A DNA stretch of 64,000 bases from Methylococcaceae bacterium (GTDB lineage Bacteria > Pseudomonadota > Gammaproteobacteria > Methylococcales > Methylomonadaceae). Shown here piece after piece: positions 18,756-28,318 of this stretch (positions are counted from its first letter, which is position 1; the number at the start of each line of letters is the position of its first letter). The notes below the pieces were generated by a model that had not been told where the DNA came from, did not search any database, and was given only the letters and a program-made list of their open reading frames with translations. The stretch is from NCBI GenBank assembly GCA_006844705.1, contig SPJS01000065.1:51424-115423 (forward strand), in the 5' to 3' direction. Both the position numbers and the translations under genes were made by a program.

Positions 18756-20846
18756 TTACTGATTCGCCAACCTGACCAGTCCTGGAATATCCAGGATCAA
18801 AGCAACCGATCCATCGCCTAGAATGGTCGCTCCTGATATACCTTCAACCCTGCGATAATTTGCTTCCAACGATTTAATCACGACTTGCTGCTGCCCTAAT
18901 AAATCATCAACAAATAATCCACATTTAACCCCTTGTCCTTCAACCACGACCACCAGCCCATCTGTCAACTTGGTTGCCTTGGCAGATTCAACATGAAAAA
19001 TGTCATGCATTCTGACGATGGGTAAAAACTCGTCTCTCAAACGAAAGGTTTCCCCTTTACCGGCGATTCGATTAACCATATCTTCATTGATATTGATCGA
19101 TTCAATGATTGATCCGAGTGGAACGATGTAACGTTCATCTCCAACAGAAATGGACTGTCCATCGAGTATAGCTAACGTTAAAGGCAGGTGGATTGAAATG
19201 GTAGACCCTTTGCCCAATTCAGAGATGATTTCAATATTTCCGCCCAAAGATTGGATATTTCGGCGAACCACATCCATACCGACACCGCGCCCCGAGACAT
19301 CGGTCAATTTTTCTGCCGTGGAAAACCCCGGCATAAAAATCAATTCATACGTTTGTTTATCGGTCAGAATCGCATCTTCATCAATCAGGCCTTTTTCGAT
19401 CGCTTTAGCGCGTAATTTATCTTTGTTTAAGCCTTTTCCATCATCGACCACCTCAATCACAATATTGCCACCACGATGGTAGGCTTCAAGGATGACGGTG
19501 CCAGTCTCAGGTTTACCCGCAGCAATGCGGTCTTCGGGCATTTCGATGCCATGATCCAGACTATTTCTAACCAGATGAACCAGCGGATCACTCAGTAGCT
19601 CTACCACTGTTTTATCTACTTCTGTGTTTTCACCGACTAGCTTTAATTCAATTTTTTTGCCTAATTTACTGCTTAAGTCGTGAACAAGTCGTGGAAACCG
19701 GCTAAATACAAAACTGATCGGCAACATACGGATGTTCATTACGCTTTCCTGTAATTCGCGCGTATGTCGTTCCAGTTGTGATAATCCGGTTTTTAACTGA
19801 TCGAGTTTGTTGATTTCAAAATGTTCTCCTACCAGACTCAACATAGACTGGGTAATTACCAACTCACCCACCATGTTTATCAACGTATCTATTTTAGTGG
19901 TATCAACACGAATTGATCCCGAGCTTTTGTTCGCTGGTTTCGCTGTTTCTTTTTTGTCTTTAACGGGTTTTTTACTTGCTACAGGTTTTGTAGCTTCAGC
20001 TGTAGTTTCTTTATCTTCTTTAGACGTTTGCTCATCAGGCTGAACTGTAGTGGTTGAATCAGTGGTTTCTGCAACTGGAGACACTGACTGCACTGTTGAT
20101 TGAATTTTCTGTATTGCAAAATCACATTCATCTTCAACCCAGGAAAAAATCTCTTCAATGTCTTGTTCTGCTGTATTGCCTTTAAGATGTAATTTCCAAG
20201 AGATCGCACATTCTTCCGGCTCAAGATTATGGATATCCGGCACACCAAGAAAATCAGCAGTGCTTGTTAACTCTCCCAGTTCGGCAAGTTCCCTGAACAT
20301 ACGTACAGGGTCATTACCTGTTTTCAACATATTTGGATGAGGGCTGAACGATATATTCCAACCTTCCACGTTTGCCTCATGTGCTGTTATCGCTACAGGA
20401 TCTGATACTTGTTCAGATGTTGCGGATTCTTGAGATGCAACGGGCGAACTGTCAGCGCCTCTAGTCAATTCAACCTCAAGCACCTTTTTATGTTCTGCAA
20501 CATTCTGGGTGTCAACCGCTTGTTCGTCTTGAATCGCCGTTAACATGGCGCGCAGACAGTCAACTGAGCCTAATAACGCATCGACTGCAGATTGGGTAAC
20601 TAGCCTCCGGCCATCACGCATTTCATCCAATAATGTTTCCATTACATGGGTGAAATCCGAAACTGCCGTAAATCCAAAGGTCCCACTCCCACCTTTAATT
20701 GAGTGGGCGGCTCTGAAAATCATGTTAATTTCATCAACATCCACATCGCCGGTATTCAGATCCAATAATCCGGATTCCATGGTATCCAGACCTTCAAAGC
20801 TTTCTTCAAAGAAAACCTGATGAAACTGCGCCATATCAATCGACAT
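18756..20846 (-). CDS. cheA: Chemotaxis histidine kinase CheA (cluster 1)
   Basis: Domains in order: HPt with His48 in FRAAHSIKGGSGTFGF; a response-regulator-binding-like domain (about 145-235, NISFSPHPNMLKTGNDP); a Pro/Lys/Thr-rich linker; P3 dimerisation; HATPase with HLVRNSLDHGIE (N box), VDDGKGLN (G1) and GRGVGMDVVR (G2); and a C-terminal CheW-like domain ending LILDIPGLVRLA. Length 696. It autophosphorylates on His and passes phosphate to CheY at 20885 and CheB at 11365. It differs from the CheA at 38119 in lacking the repeat motifs in the linker. Confidence 0.96.
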   Translation of the reverse strand: MSIDMAQFHQVFFEESFEGLDTMESGLLDLNTGDVDVDEINMIFRAAHSIKGGSGTFGFTAVSDFTHVMETLLDEMRDGRRLVTQSAVDALLGSVDCLRAMLTAIQDEQAVDTQNVAEHKKVLEVELTRGADSSPVASQESATSEQVSDPVAITAHEANVEGWNISFSPHPNMLKTGNDPVRMFRELAELGELTSTADFLGVPDIHNLEPEECAISWKLHLKGNTAEQDIEEIFSWVEDECDFAIQKIQSTVQSVSPVAETTDSTTTVQPDEQTSKEDKETTAEATKPVASKKPVKDKKETAKPANKSSGSIRVDTTKIDTLINMVGELVITQSMLSLVGEHFEINKLDQLKTGLSQLERHTRELQESVMNIRMLPISFVFSRFPRLVHDLSSKLGKKIELKLVGENTEVDKTVVELLSDPLVHLVRNSLDHGIEMPEDRIAAGKPETGTVILEAYHRGGNIVIEVVDDGKGLNKDKLRAKAIEKGLIDEDAILTDKQTYELIFMPGFSTAEKLTDVSGRGVGMDVVRRNIQSLGGNIEIISELGKGSTISIHLPLTLAILDGQSISVGDERYIVPLGSIIESININEDMVNRIAGKGETFRLRDEFLPIVRMHDIFHVESAKATKLTDGLVVVVEGQGVKCGLFVDDLLGQQQVVIKSLEANYRRVEGISGATILGDGSVALILDIPGLVRLANQ

Positions 20847-20884
20847 AATACTACCCGTCCTGATTAATCGTTATGCAAGCAGAG

Positions 20885-21247
20885 TTACCCAATGACTTTT
20901 TTAATCGTCTTTAATAACTGATCCGGATTGAACGGTTTCACTATCCAGCCTGTTGCTCCAGCCTCTTTCCCCTGCTGTTTCTTATCCATCCCCGACTCAG
21001 TCGTCAGCATTAACAACGGAGTGAATTTGTAATCAGGCAATGTTCTCAAATCTTTAATTAATGCAATGCCATCCTTATTCGGCATGTTGACATCAGTGAC
21101 CACACAATCAAATTTCTCGGATTTGGCCTTATTTAGAGCATCTACACCATCTACTGCTTCAACAACAGAATACCCGGCACCTTTTAAGGTAAAAGAAACC
21201 ATCTGTCTCATAGATGCAGAATCATCAACTGCTAGAATATTTGTCAC
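20885..21247 (-). CDS. cheY: Response regulator CheY (cluster 1)
   Basis: Single receiver domain: ILAVDDSASMRQMV, phospho-acceptor Asp in CVVTDVNMPNKDG, Thr in LMLTTESG, Lys in WIVKPFNP. I chose GTG 21247, placed 6 bases after AAGGAG, giving 120 residues; a TTG 15 bases upstream would include the Shine-Dalgarno in the gene. It is the first gene of the cluster 1 operon. The upstream region to the divergent PilZ gene (about 275 bases) is very AT-rich; no clear sigma-28 or sigma-54 site was found. Confidence 0.93.
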   Translation of the reverse strand: MTNILAVDDSASMRQMVSFTLKGAGYSVVEAVDGVDALNKAKSEKFDCVVTDVNMPNKDGIALIKDLRTLPDYKFTPLLMLTTESGMDKKQQGKEAGATGWIVKPFNPDQLLKTIKKVIG

Positions 21248-21522
21248 AACTCTCTCCTTCAATAGAAATCAAACGTGGTAAAGCCGCTTTGTGCCTTATT
21301 ACGTTAAAGTGTAGATGAAGAAAAAAATTTAGACGGACGTTAAGAAATTTTTTTAAAAATTCTGCAATGGAGCAAAATTTTTCTTAAAAAAAATTAAATA
21401 TTTCTGACAATAACCTATAGAGCAAGGCAAGCTGTCAATTTCAGATAGCTTTCATATCGCATTTTTTTATACTATATTCACTAAATAACACGTCGTTTTT
21501 TAATAACAAAAGAGGGTAAAAA

Positions 21523-21822
21523 ATGCTGGAATATGATGAAAAACGAAATTACATTCGAATGGATGTGGATTGTGATATTCAGTATAAAGCCGTTGATTCC
21601 GACAATTTTATACTGGGCCGCTGTACAAATTTGAGTGGGGCGGGTCTTTCTTTTATTGCAGAAAATAATTTTCAGGCAGGGACCGCCATGGAGGTCAGCA
21701 TCGTCCCCAAAAGCAACCTGACCCCCCCCATGATCGCCTATATCGAAGTCGTTCGATGTACATCAGAGCCAGAGGGTGGATATCAGGTTGCGGCAAGTAT
21801 TAAAAGTATTAAGGGGAATTAA
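21523..21822 (+). CDS. PilZ domain protein
   Basis: A 99-residue single PilZ domain. Both c-di-GMP contacts are present: RxxxR (Arg8 and Arg12) and NxSxxG (Asn36-Gly41, NLSGAG). It should bind c-di-GMP and act as a small effector, possibly on motility, since it is divergent from the chemotaxis operon. The start has a good site, GAGGG, before ATG. TATACT about 50 bases upstream could be a -10 element, with no convincing -35. Confidence 0.9.
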   Translation: MLEYDEKRNYIRMDVDCDIQYKAVDSDNFILGRCTNLSGAGLSFIAENNFQAGTAMEVSIVPKSNLTPPMIAYIEVVRCTSEPEGGYQVAASIKSIKGN

Positions 21823-21851
21823 AACTTCTACGCTTTGCGACAACCATTTTA

Positions 21852-22250
21852 TTATGGTAAGCGATGGAGTCCAGTTGGGCACTGATCTCCGGGAAGATGA
21901 AATTGAATTTTATATTGTACGCTTGGAGTAGACACCACATAAAAACAAATCACACTGTTACTAGGTTGTTGAAAAGCTTCAATCTCCATCACAATCTTTT
22001 GCTTCCCCACTTTTTTTAACCCTTGTACATCAGGCACACACTGTTCTTTATAACCATCCCCACAAGGCGTCACCTCTAATCTCTCCATGTCTTCTTTTCT
22101 TTTGATGCCAATATTTCCTTTTTCGAACACCGGTTCGAAAATAGAATAATAATCAAGCGAACCTTTATAAGGTGACCGCTCGTAAGATTTATCCGTTGAA
22201 CAAGCCGATAAACCTGCAAATGCAAATATAACAAGGATTACTTTTTTCAT
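21852..22250 (-). CDS. Small lipoprotein of unknown function
   Basis: The 132-residue protein starts with a lipoprotein signal (MKKVILVIFAFAGLSAC) with lipobox LSAC; Ser at +2 suggests outer-membrane sorting. The mature part has two Cys pairs (TPCGDGYKEQC and ICFYV...DQC) that could form disulfides. I do not recognise a family. It lies just downstream of the giant FecR-TPR-barrel gene, with a 57-base gap and the same strand, so it could be part of the same envelope assembly. GAGAGG is the ribosome-binding site. Confidence 0.75.
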   Translation of the reverse strand: MKKVILVIFAFAGLSACSTDKSYERSPYKGSLDYYSIFEPVFEKGNIGIKRKEDMERLEVTPCGDGYKEQCVPDVQGLKKVGKQKIVMEIEAFQQPSNSVICFYVVSTPSVQYKIQFHLPGDQCPTGLHRLP

Positions 22251-22307
22251 AATTTACCTCTCTCAGTTAACAACAATTAAAGACAACGCGAACAATTGAA
22301 CATAAAT

Positions 22308-25300
22308 TTACAAACCCAAATCAAAAATAAATTGTAGAGATACCTCCCGTTCCGATTCAAAAGATGGTGATGTCGGTAGACCGGTAATGACATTCCGATC
22401 GGAATATTGGTAATTTTCATCCAATAAGTTCCTTCCCACCAATTCAATTCGCCCCATCCTGTCAGGCAATCTAAAGCCTAAGGTCGCATCCAATGACCAG
22501 AATTGATCACTTCCTTTGTTGGTGGCTAAAAGACTATTGACGTGTTGATTGATATAGGTCGCTTTGAATTTCGCAAAAAAACCGTTGGGTAAATAGATAT
22601 TGGCAAAAAGTGGTACTCGATGCGTAAATATATCCAACGGTTTTAATGCGCCTGGATCGGAACCTGGACTGAGTTGAGTATCGCTAATAGTAAAGTTGTA
22701 CTCTAACCCCAATGCTAATTCGTTATAGGGTGTCCAGTTCCAATAATTTCTTATAAACAATTCATTGGTTTCTTCGTCAAAAACCTCGTCTGGTTTTAGA
22801 TCAAATCGATTGACTGGAATCAAAAAGTTGATTAATGAGTTTTCAGGAAAACTATAAGTGTACTTGACTGAATGTCTTACACTGGCTTCCAGCCCCATAA
22901 AGAGCTCCCTAATAAATTTGTGATCCAAACCAATGCCATACTGTTCAACTTCGGTACCGAATTCTTCATCCATTAACTGAACAAATCCGGCAATCTGTGT
23001 TGGCTCAATTGTTTGACTTCCTCTTCTTTCACTCACTAAAGACTGAAAATAGGCGAGCCTCAGCACCGTACTGTCAGTTAAATTCCATATTATTCCGGCT
23101 TTCGGGTTAAATTTATGATTATCAGGGTTGGTATGACTTGCAATTGAATCGAAACTGACGCCTAAAATTGTTTTGAAATCATTAAATTCGCTAAACAAAT
23201 ACAGATAGGCATTTACTTTATCCTGTTCAAAGTCTGATATTGTGTTGGTTTCGATAATAGTAGAAAGCGGTGTAAATGGAATACTAGCGTTAATTGCTGA
23301 ATGCGTTGTTGTCAATTGATCTAAATGGCTAAAACCTCCGCCAAAAACCACATGGGAATTCAAAAAATGCTGTATCAATTGCATTTCAAAACTGAACGTC
23401 TCAGCTTCTTCTTCAGTTTGGAATAAGGGGCTTGTAGTCAATGCGTTGAAATCTTCATGCAAATAAAGTCCTGAAAACAATAGTGTTGTCGTATTTGATG
23501 GCTTTACCGTAGCCCCTATCCGCGCATAATTGCGTGAGTAATTTTCAGATAATGATGCTTGAAAACTACTGGCATCGAACCTTTGTCTTAAATCACCATT
23601 GTCCAATTCGTTATAACGGTATTCAAACTGGACATTCAATTGCTCATTAACTCGATATTGAACAAACGCATTGGCGATATCCTGACGGATATGATTATTC
23701 TCTCGAATGCCATCATCTTCAAAATGATATAAGCCCAAGCTGTAGGATAAATCATTCCAAATCCCGGCATGGACCAGTTCACCCCCATAGGCATCGTTGT
23801 TTCCGATCACACCTGAGCCTTGCACGGTAAATTGATTTTTCTGGAATAATGAGTTGTATTCGTTGAATGATGGGCTCCCTAAAGTAGTGGAAGCAAGTCG
23901 GTCACTTTCTGCCAAACGTGGCTGTATCGGCGTGATATTAACGGGTTGTAACAGTTGTGACTGCAGCAAAGAACTCGCCCTGGCCTTTTCATGGCGTGGC
24001 AATGCTGCATAATTATCTGCAAGCAACCGGTGAGCGGAATAGTTACCAGGATCCTCACTGACCGATTTCCACCCTTCAACCAGACCCAACTGTTGAAACC
24101 CCAGGTCATTATAAATTCTTCCTAAACTGGCGCTACGCGCCGCAAGATCTTCATCCAAAAGTAAATCTGACCGATATACTCCGCGATTATCGTTTAACTC
24201 AATGGCTTGATGCATATCCTGTAACGCTTCTACCGGGCGGTTAGTGGTCTGTTTTAAAATCGCACTGTAAAACCACGGGGTAGGGTCGTTCGGATCTTTT
24301 TCCTTACCTAAATCAAGTTCCGTTTCTGCCAGAATTTCGTTTTTGATTTCGTAATAGGCTTTGCCCAAATAACTGCGCATAATCGCATTTTCACTGTCCA
24401 AGCTTACCGCGTTTTCAAGATCAGTCACACCTTGTTGCACATCTCCCTGGCGAATTTTTGCCAAGCCCAACCCCAGGTGGGAAACTGGATTGGCTGAATC
24501 AAGCTGGATTGCTGCAGAAAAGACATGAACAGCTTCATCCCTATTGCCATTCATCAAACTGGCAAATCCTAAAATAATCTGCACATGGTCATACTCAGGA
24601 TTCAGTTGTTGCGCTTTCTTTGCATTAACCAACGCCTGACTGTACTGCCCCGAAGCTAATTGCAATTCTGCCAACCTAGTTAACACCAGAGCATTTTCTG
24701 GTGATATTCGGAAAGCGTGTTCAGTCGCATCTAACGCTTTTTCAAGGTTTCGCATGGATTGATGGGCATACGACAATGCCAAATAAGATGCCGTTGATTG
24801 CTTATCCAGCAAAACCGCTTGTTCCGCCCATTGTAGAGCAGATTGTGATTGATTTTTACTGACGGCCAGTATTGATTTGAGCGCATAGGCGAGAGCATTA
24901 TCCTTTTGCCATTGCAATACCTGATTTAAACTGTATTCTGCTTGCTCAATACTTCCAAGAGAAATTAAAAAATAAGCGTGTAACAACCAATAATCCGTCG
25001 TGAGTTGATCCTGGTTTAAATTATTAAGTGCATTTAAAGCGGAATACGCTCCGTGTTGTTGATAAATTTCGGCAACAGATTTTAAATTTGCCGATTTATC
25101 CGCTACAAATTCACTAACATTTAAAATGCCGGGATAATATAAAGTCCACTGTACAGCATCCACTGGTTTGATGGTTAACGACTCAAGTTTAGGCGCTTGG
25201 CCCGATTGTGCCCGCCCTTGAAATCCTTCGTCGATCATAATTTGACCTAATTCATTTTCTGCCGATACTTTGCCATCAAACACTCTGATTAATGTTTCTT

Positions 25301-25733
25301 CATTATCGACTTCGACCAGGAACTCAGTACCCTTATGGACAGCATTAATAAAAGGGGTCAGAATGTTGAGCTTGCGTCTTTCACGACTACGAAAAAAGGC
25401 CTTGCCGCGTATTAAATCAATAATCCAGGGATTCTGCTTTCTATTGGGTTGGACAAAGGTGAGCGTGGTTTTTTCTGCAAGATTGACGCGGGTTTCATCA
25501 CCCAACATTAAAACCAGGCGGCTATTTTTGGCGACCCGAACTCGATCACCCGGACAAAATAAATCGTTGTTTGAAGCCAGTTGCCAGTCTAGCTTTTGAA
25601 AGAATTGTTTTTCTACTATTCCTTCAAATGATAAAATTTTTGCCAGCCAAGGTGAACAAACAGCACGCGTTTGCCCTGAGCACATTGTGAGAAGAACTGC
25701 TACAACCAAATTACAGATTTTTTTTGCAATCAT
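22308..25733 (-). CDS. FecR - TPR - outer-membrane beta-barrel fusion protein
   Basis: This 1141-residue protein has a signal peptide (about 1-24). A FecR-like domain follows (about 50-195): DRVRVAKNSRLVLMLGDE, then VHKGTEFLVEVDNEETLIRV. Tetratricopeptide repeats span about 215-600 (for example NALVLTRLAELQLASGQYSQA and NPVSHLGLGLAKIRQGDVQQ). From about 620 a TonB-receptor-like barrel runs to the end, with alternating strands and a terminal RNLLDENYQYSDRNV region and a final Phe-Asp-Leu-Gly-Leu. No plug domain or TonB box is visible. FecR normally senses ferric receptors; here sensor and barrel are in one chain. A role in outer-membrane assembly, export or adhesion is possible, but unproven. 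Confidence 0.85.
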   Translation of the reverse strand: MIAKKICNLVVAVLLTMCSGQTRAVCSPWLAKILSFEGIVEKQFFQKLDWQLASNNDLFCPGDRVRVAKNSRLVLMLGDETRVNLAEKTTLTFVQPNRKQNPWIIDLIRGKAFFRSRERRKLNILTPFINAVHKGTEFLVEVDNEETLIRVFDGKVSAENELGQIMIDEGFQGRAQSGQAPKLESLTIKPVDAVQWTLYYPGILNVSEFVADKSANLKSVAEIYQQHGAYSALNALNNLNQDQLTTDYWLLHAYFLISLGSIEQAEYSLNQVLQWQKDNALAYALKSILAVSKNQSQSALQWAEQAVLLDKQSTASYLALSYAHQSMRNLEKALDATEHAFRISPENALVLTRLAELQLASGQYSQALVNAKKAQQLNPEYDHVQIILGFASLMNGNRDEAVHVFSAAIQLDSANPVSHLGLGLAKIRQGDVQQGVTDLENAVSLDSENAIMRSYLGKAYYEIKNEILAETELDLGKEKDPNDPTPWFYSAILKQTTNRPVEALQDMHQAIELNDNRGVYRSDLLLDEDLAARSASLGRIYNDLGFQQLGLVEGWKSVSEDPGNYSAHRLLADNYAALPRHEKARASSLLQSQLLQPVNITPIQPRLAESDRLASTTLGSPSFNEYNSLFQKNQFTVQGSGVIGNNDAYGGELVHAGIWNDLSYSLGLYHFEDDGIRENNHIRQDIANAFVQYRVNEQLNVQFEYRYNELDNGDLRQRFDASSFQASLSENYSRNYARIGATVKPSNTTTLLFSGLYLHEDFNALTTSPLFQTEEEAETFSFEMQLIQHFLNSHVVFGGGFSHLDQLTTTHSAINASIPFTPLSTIIETNTISDFEQDKVNAYLYLFSEFNDFKTILGVSFDSIASHTNPDNHKFNPKAGIIWNLTDSTVLRLAYFQSLVSERRGSQTIEPTQIAGFVQLMDEEFGTEVEQYGIGLDHKFIRELFMGLEASVRHSVKYTYSFPENSLINFLIPVNRFDLKPDEVFDEETNELFIRNYWNWTPYNELALGLEYNFTISDTQLSPGSDPGALKPLDIFTHRVPLFANIYLPNGFFAKFKATYINQHVNSLLATNKGSDQFWSLDATLGFRLPDRMGRIELVGRNLLDENYQYSDRNVITGLPTSPSFESEREVSLQFIFDLGL

Positions 25734-26056
25734 CGTTTAGCCCTGGCTGGCTGGTTATTAATTAATATTCATCAGAATATCTGGTCACTATTCTATGGTT
25801 ATTAAAGAGATATTTGCAAGCCAGTGGTAATATTACCGTTTTCACATTTTTGCTTTTTTTATATATCTTAACCGTGCTGAATAACTATGCTATTCATATT
25901 AGAATCATTTCGTATTAATTCTGAACCGATCTGGTTAAGGTGTACTTATAAACACACTAAATGATTTTATTTTTTACATTTATATCAGTATCTTTCAACC
26001 TTCATTCATTTGTTAATTTAACGACTCATGATTTATTCAAGCGTAATTGAAATTAT
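25734..26056. other. Gene-free stretch between the FecR-TPR gene and queD
   Basis: These 323 bases are very AT-rich and hold the divergent promoters of both genes. A small hairpin (ATATTC, loop ATCA, GAATAT) lies near 25765-25778. I see no preQ1 riboswitch pattern before queD and no coding frame of note. Confidence 0.5.
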
Positions 26057-26461
26057 ATGTACATTATTACTAAAGAAGTCTTTTTTTGTTATGGTCACCG
26101 TCTGATGAACCATGCCGGCAAATGCCGAAATCTACATGGTCATAGCGTCAAGGCATCTATTTCAATTAAAGCGGAGCAGTTGGATGAGCAGGGGATGGTA
26201 TGCGATTTTTCTGATATCAAGGCATGCGTTAAGACATATATTGAGAAGGAACTTGATCATAACTTTTTACTGCACAAAGATGATCCCCTCATCCCTGCTT
26301 TAATTGCCAACAATGAACGTTTTACCGCGCTTAATGAACACCCTACGGCTGAAGTGCTCAGCAAAATGATTTATCACTACCTGCACGCCCAGGGATTTAA
26401 TGTGGACCAAGTTACTCTGTGGGAAACCTCAAGTGCCAGTGCGTGCTACCGCGAGAATTGA
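26057..26461 (+). CDS. queD: 6-carboxy-5,6,7,8-tetrahydropterin synthase QueD
   Basis: This enzyme converts dihydroneopterin triphosphate to carboxy-tetrahydropterin, an early step to queuosine. Zinc ligands His14, His27 and His29 (YGHRL, LHGH) and catalytic Cys23 (GKCRNLHGH) are present, as is the Glu in LWETSSASA. Length 134 fits the family. It is followed 1 base later by the DUF1249 gene, and queC and queE lie convergent just beyond, so the pathway genes cluster here. Confidence 0.93.
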   Translation: MYIITKEVFFCYGHRLMNHAGKCRNLHGHSVKASISIKAEQLDEQGMVCDFSDIKACVKTYIEKELDHNFLLHKDDPLIPALIANNERFTALNEHPTAEVLSKMIYHYLHAQGFNVDQVTLWETSSASACYREN

Positions 26462-26462
26462 T

Positions 26463-26921
26463 ATGAGCCTGGTACATCCGGTCAATACGTCTTTGTGTCT
26501 GCAACAGTTATGTGAATCTAACTTTCATAAACTCTCAAGCCTGATCCCTCAATTGAGTAGCATTACCTATGCAGTCATTGGCCGCACTAAAGTCAGGCCT
26601 GATTTATATCTTGAAGTACTATCACGCAGCAATCACACGTTGACAATAGAATTAAGCCACTGCTTTGCAGATCAGGCAGATGCGTTAATGGAACCGGCCG
26701 TCAGAATTCGTGTGTATCTCGATGCAAAAATGGCTGAAGTACTCAGCGATCATGCCCGAACCCAAGTCTTTAAAGTCTATCGCTGTCCGTCACAATCCAT
26801 TGAGATTCGTGATTACAAATGGCAACTCAATTACTTTCTTGAAAAGTGGTTGAATCATTGCCTGCAAAATGAATATACCTTTAGCGATAATAAAAAATCC
26901 CCAGCAATCGTTCACCCTTGA
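26463..26921 (+). CDS. DUF1249 (YqiB-like) protein
   Basis: The 152-residue protein shows the DUF1249 pattern: [16 protein letters not shown] near the start, then [22 protein letters not shown], and a C-terminal [17 protein letters not shown]. The function is unknown. In E. coli yqiB is near nudF and cpdA; here it is coupled to queD (stop TGA, then ATG one base on). The reading frame is open further upstream inside queD, but ATG 26463 is the natural start. The 3' end overlaps convergent queC by 10 bases. Confidence 0.85.
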   Translation: MSLVHPVNTSLCLQQLCESNFHKLSSLIPQLSSITYAVIGRTKVRPDLYLEVLSRSNHTLTIELSHCFADQADALMEPAVRIRVYLDAKMAEVLSDHARTQVFKVYRCPSQSIEIRDYKWQLNYFLEKWLNHCLQNEYTFSDNKKSPAIVHP

Positions 26922-27589
26922 TAGATGGTAGGGTCTGTTATCCCCGCCTGTTCAAAACCTGTGATGCGCAGTCGACAAGCATCACAATGACCACACGCTC
27001 TCCCTTCAGCATCAGCGGCATAACAGGAAACGGTCGCTTGATAATCGACACCCAGGCGTGTGCCCAATTGAATAATTTCTGCTTTACTGAATAAAATCAA
27101 CGGTGTGTGTACTTTAATTTGTTCCCCTTCTACACCGGCTTTGGTAGCCAGATTGGCCAGGTTTTGGAATGCGTTGATAAATTCGGGCCGACAATCAGGA
27201 TAGCCAGAATAATCCACCGCATTCACGCCGATAAAGATATCGCTGGCGTGCAGAACTTCTGCCCAGCCCAAGGCAAAGGCCAGAAACACGGTATTTCTGG
27301 CCGGAACGTAAGTGACTGGAATGCCTTCCTGTGGTGTATCTGGGACAGCAATGTTTTCATCCGTTAGCGCTGACCCTCCAATATCACTCAATCCCAGGTT
27401 AATAACTTTATGCTCTTCTACCTGATAGTGTTCCGCAATTTTTCTGGCTGCATTCAGTTCAGCGTTATGCCGCTGGCCATAATCAAAACTCAGGGTATAG
27501 CATTGATAACGCTGTGATTTGGCATAAGCCAACACGGTGATGGAATCTAATCCACCCGATAAAAGGATAACTGCTTTCTTCTCATTCAT
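26912..27589 (-). CDS. queC: 7-cyano-7-deazaguanine synthase QueC
   Basis: QueC turns 7-carboxy-7-deazaguanine into preQ0 using ATP and ammonia. The PP-loop ATPase motif [15 protein letters not shown] is at the start; the C-terminal zinc site is [18 protein letters not shown]. Length 225 is standard. It is the last gene of the tol-pal-cpoB-queE-queC unit, 46 bases after queE, an order known from Pseudomonas. Confidence 0.96.
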   Translation of the reverse strand: MNEKKAVILLSGGLDSITVLAYAKSQRYQCYTLSFDYGQRHNAELNAARKIAEHYQVEEHKVINLGLSDIGGSALTDENIAVPDTPQEGIPVTYVPARNTVFLAFALGWAEVLHASDIFIGVNAVDYSGYPDCRPEFINAFQNLANLATKAGVEGEQIKVHTPLILFSKAEIIQLGTRLGVDYQATVSCYAADAEGRACGHCDACRLRITGFEQAGITDPTIYQG

Positions 27590-27635
27590 AGTCTTTATTT
27601 AACGCTGCCTCTAATTCAGACCGACTGCATTGCAA

Positions 27636-28316
27636 TTATTTTCCCTGCGCATCATTCCACAGGTATTTATGCAATTGAATCTGAAAACGCACAGGTAACT
27701 GGTCTGCCAAAATCATTTCCGCTAACTTTACCGCCGGCATTTCGTTCATGACAGGAGAAAACAATATCTGGCATTTGTCCGCTAATTGATATTGCTGCAA
27801 AACCTGCCGACTCCATTGATAATCATTTTCATCAGCAATGACAAATTTAACCTGGTCTTGATGCGATAGAAAATCAATATTGGCATAATTATTCTTGATT
27901 TCTTCACCCGAGGCCGGTGCTTTCAAATCCATGACCTTCACCACACGAGCATCTACGCCAGACACATCCATAGCGCCGCTGGTTTCCAGAGATACTTGAT
28001 ATCCTGCCTCGACTAATTGTTTCAATAACCCAATACATCCAGGTTGTGCCAGAGGCTCGCCACCCGTCACTGTCACATAAGGCGTATTATATTGTGCCGT
28101 ATTAAGCAGGATCTGGCTGATAGATATTTTGTCTCCCCCCTGGAACGCATAGGCCGTATCACAATAGCTACACCGCAGAGGACACCCCGTTAAACGAATA
28201 AAAACCGTCGGTAAACCTACGGTATTCGCCTCACCTTGCAGAGAATAGAATATTTCGGTAATTCTCAGCTGATGATCTGCTTGATCAGATGCATCGCTGC
28301 TTTCAGCTTCCCCCAT
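27636..28316 (-). CDS. queE: 7-carboxy-7-deazaguanine synthase QueE
   Basis: A radical-SAM enzyme that contracts the pterin ring to the deazaguanine. The cluster motif is CxxxCxxC in GCPLRCSYCDTAYAF, and the GEPL-type motif is VTVTGGEPLAQPG. Length 226. An extra 17 residues precede the conserved LRITEIFYSLQGE; ATG 28316 is the only ATG before it. It lies 2 bases from the cpoB stop. It supplies substrate for QueC. Confidence 0.95.
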   Translation of the reverse strand: MGEAESSDASDQADHQLRITEIFYSLQGEANTVGLPTVFIRLTGCPLRCSYCDTAYAFQGGDKISISQILLNTAQYNTPYVTVTGGEPLAQPGCIGLLKQLVEAGYQVSLETSGAMDVSGVDARVVKVMDLKAPASGEEIKNNYANIDFLSHQDQVKFVIADENDYQWSRQVLQQYQLADKCQILFSPVMNEMPAVKLAEMILADQLPVRFQIQLHKYLWNDAQGK

Positions 28317-28318
28317 AC

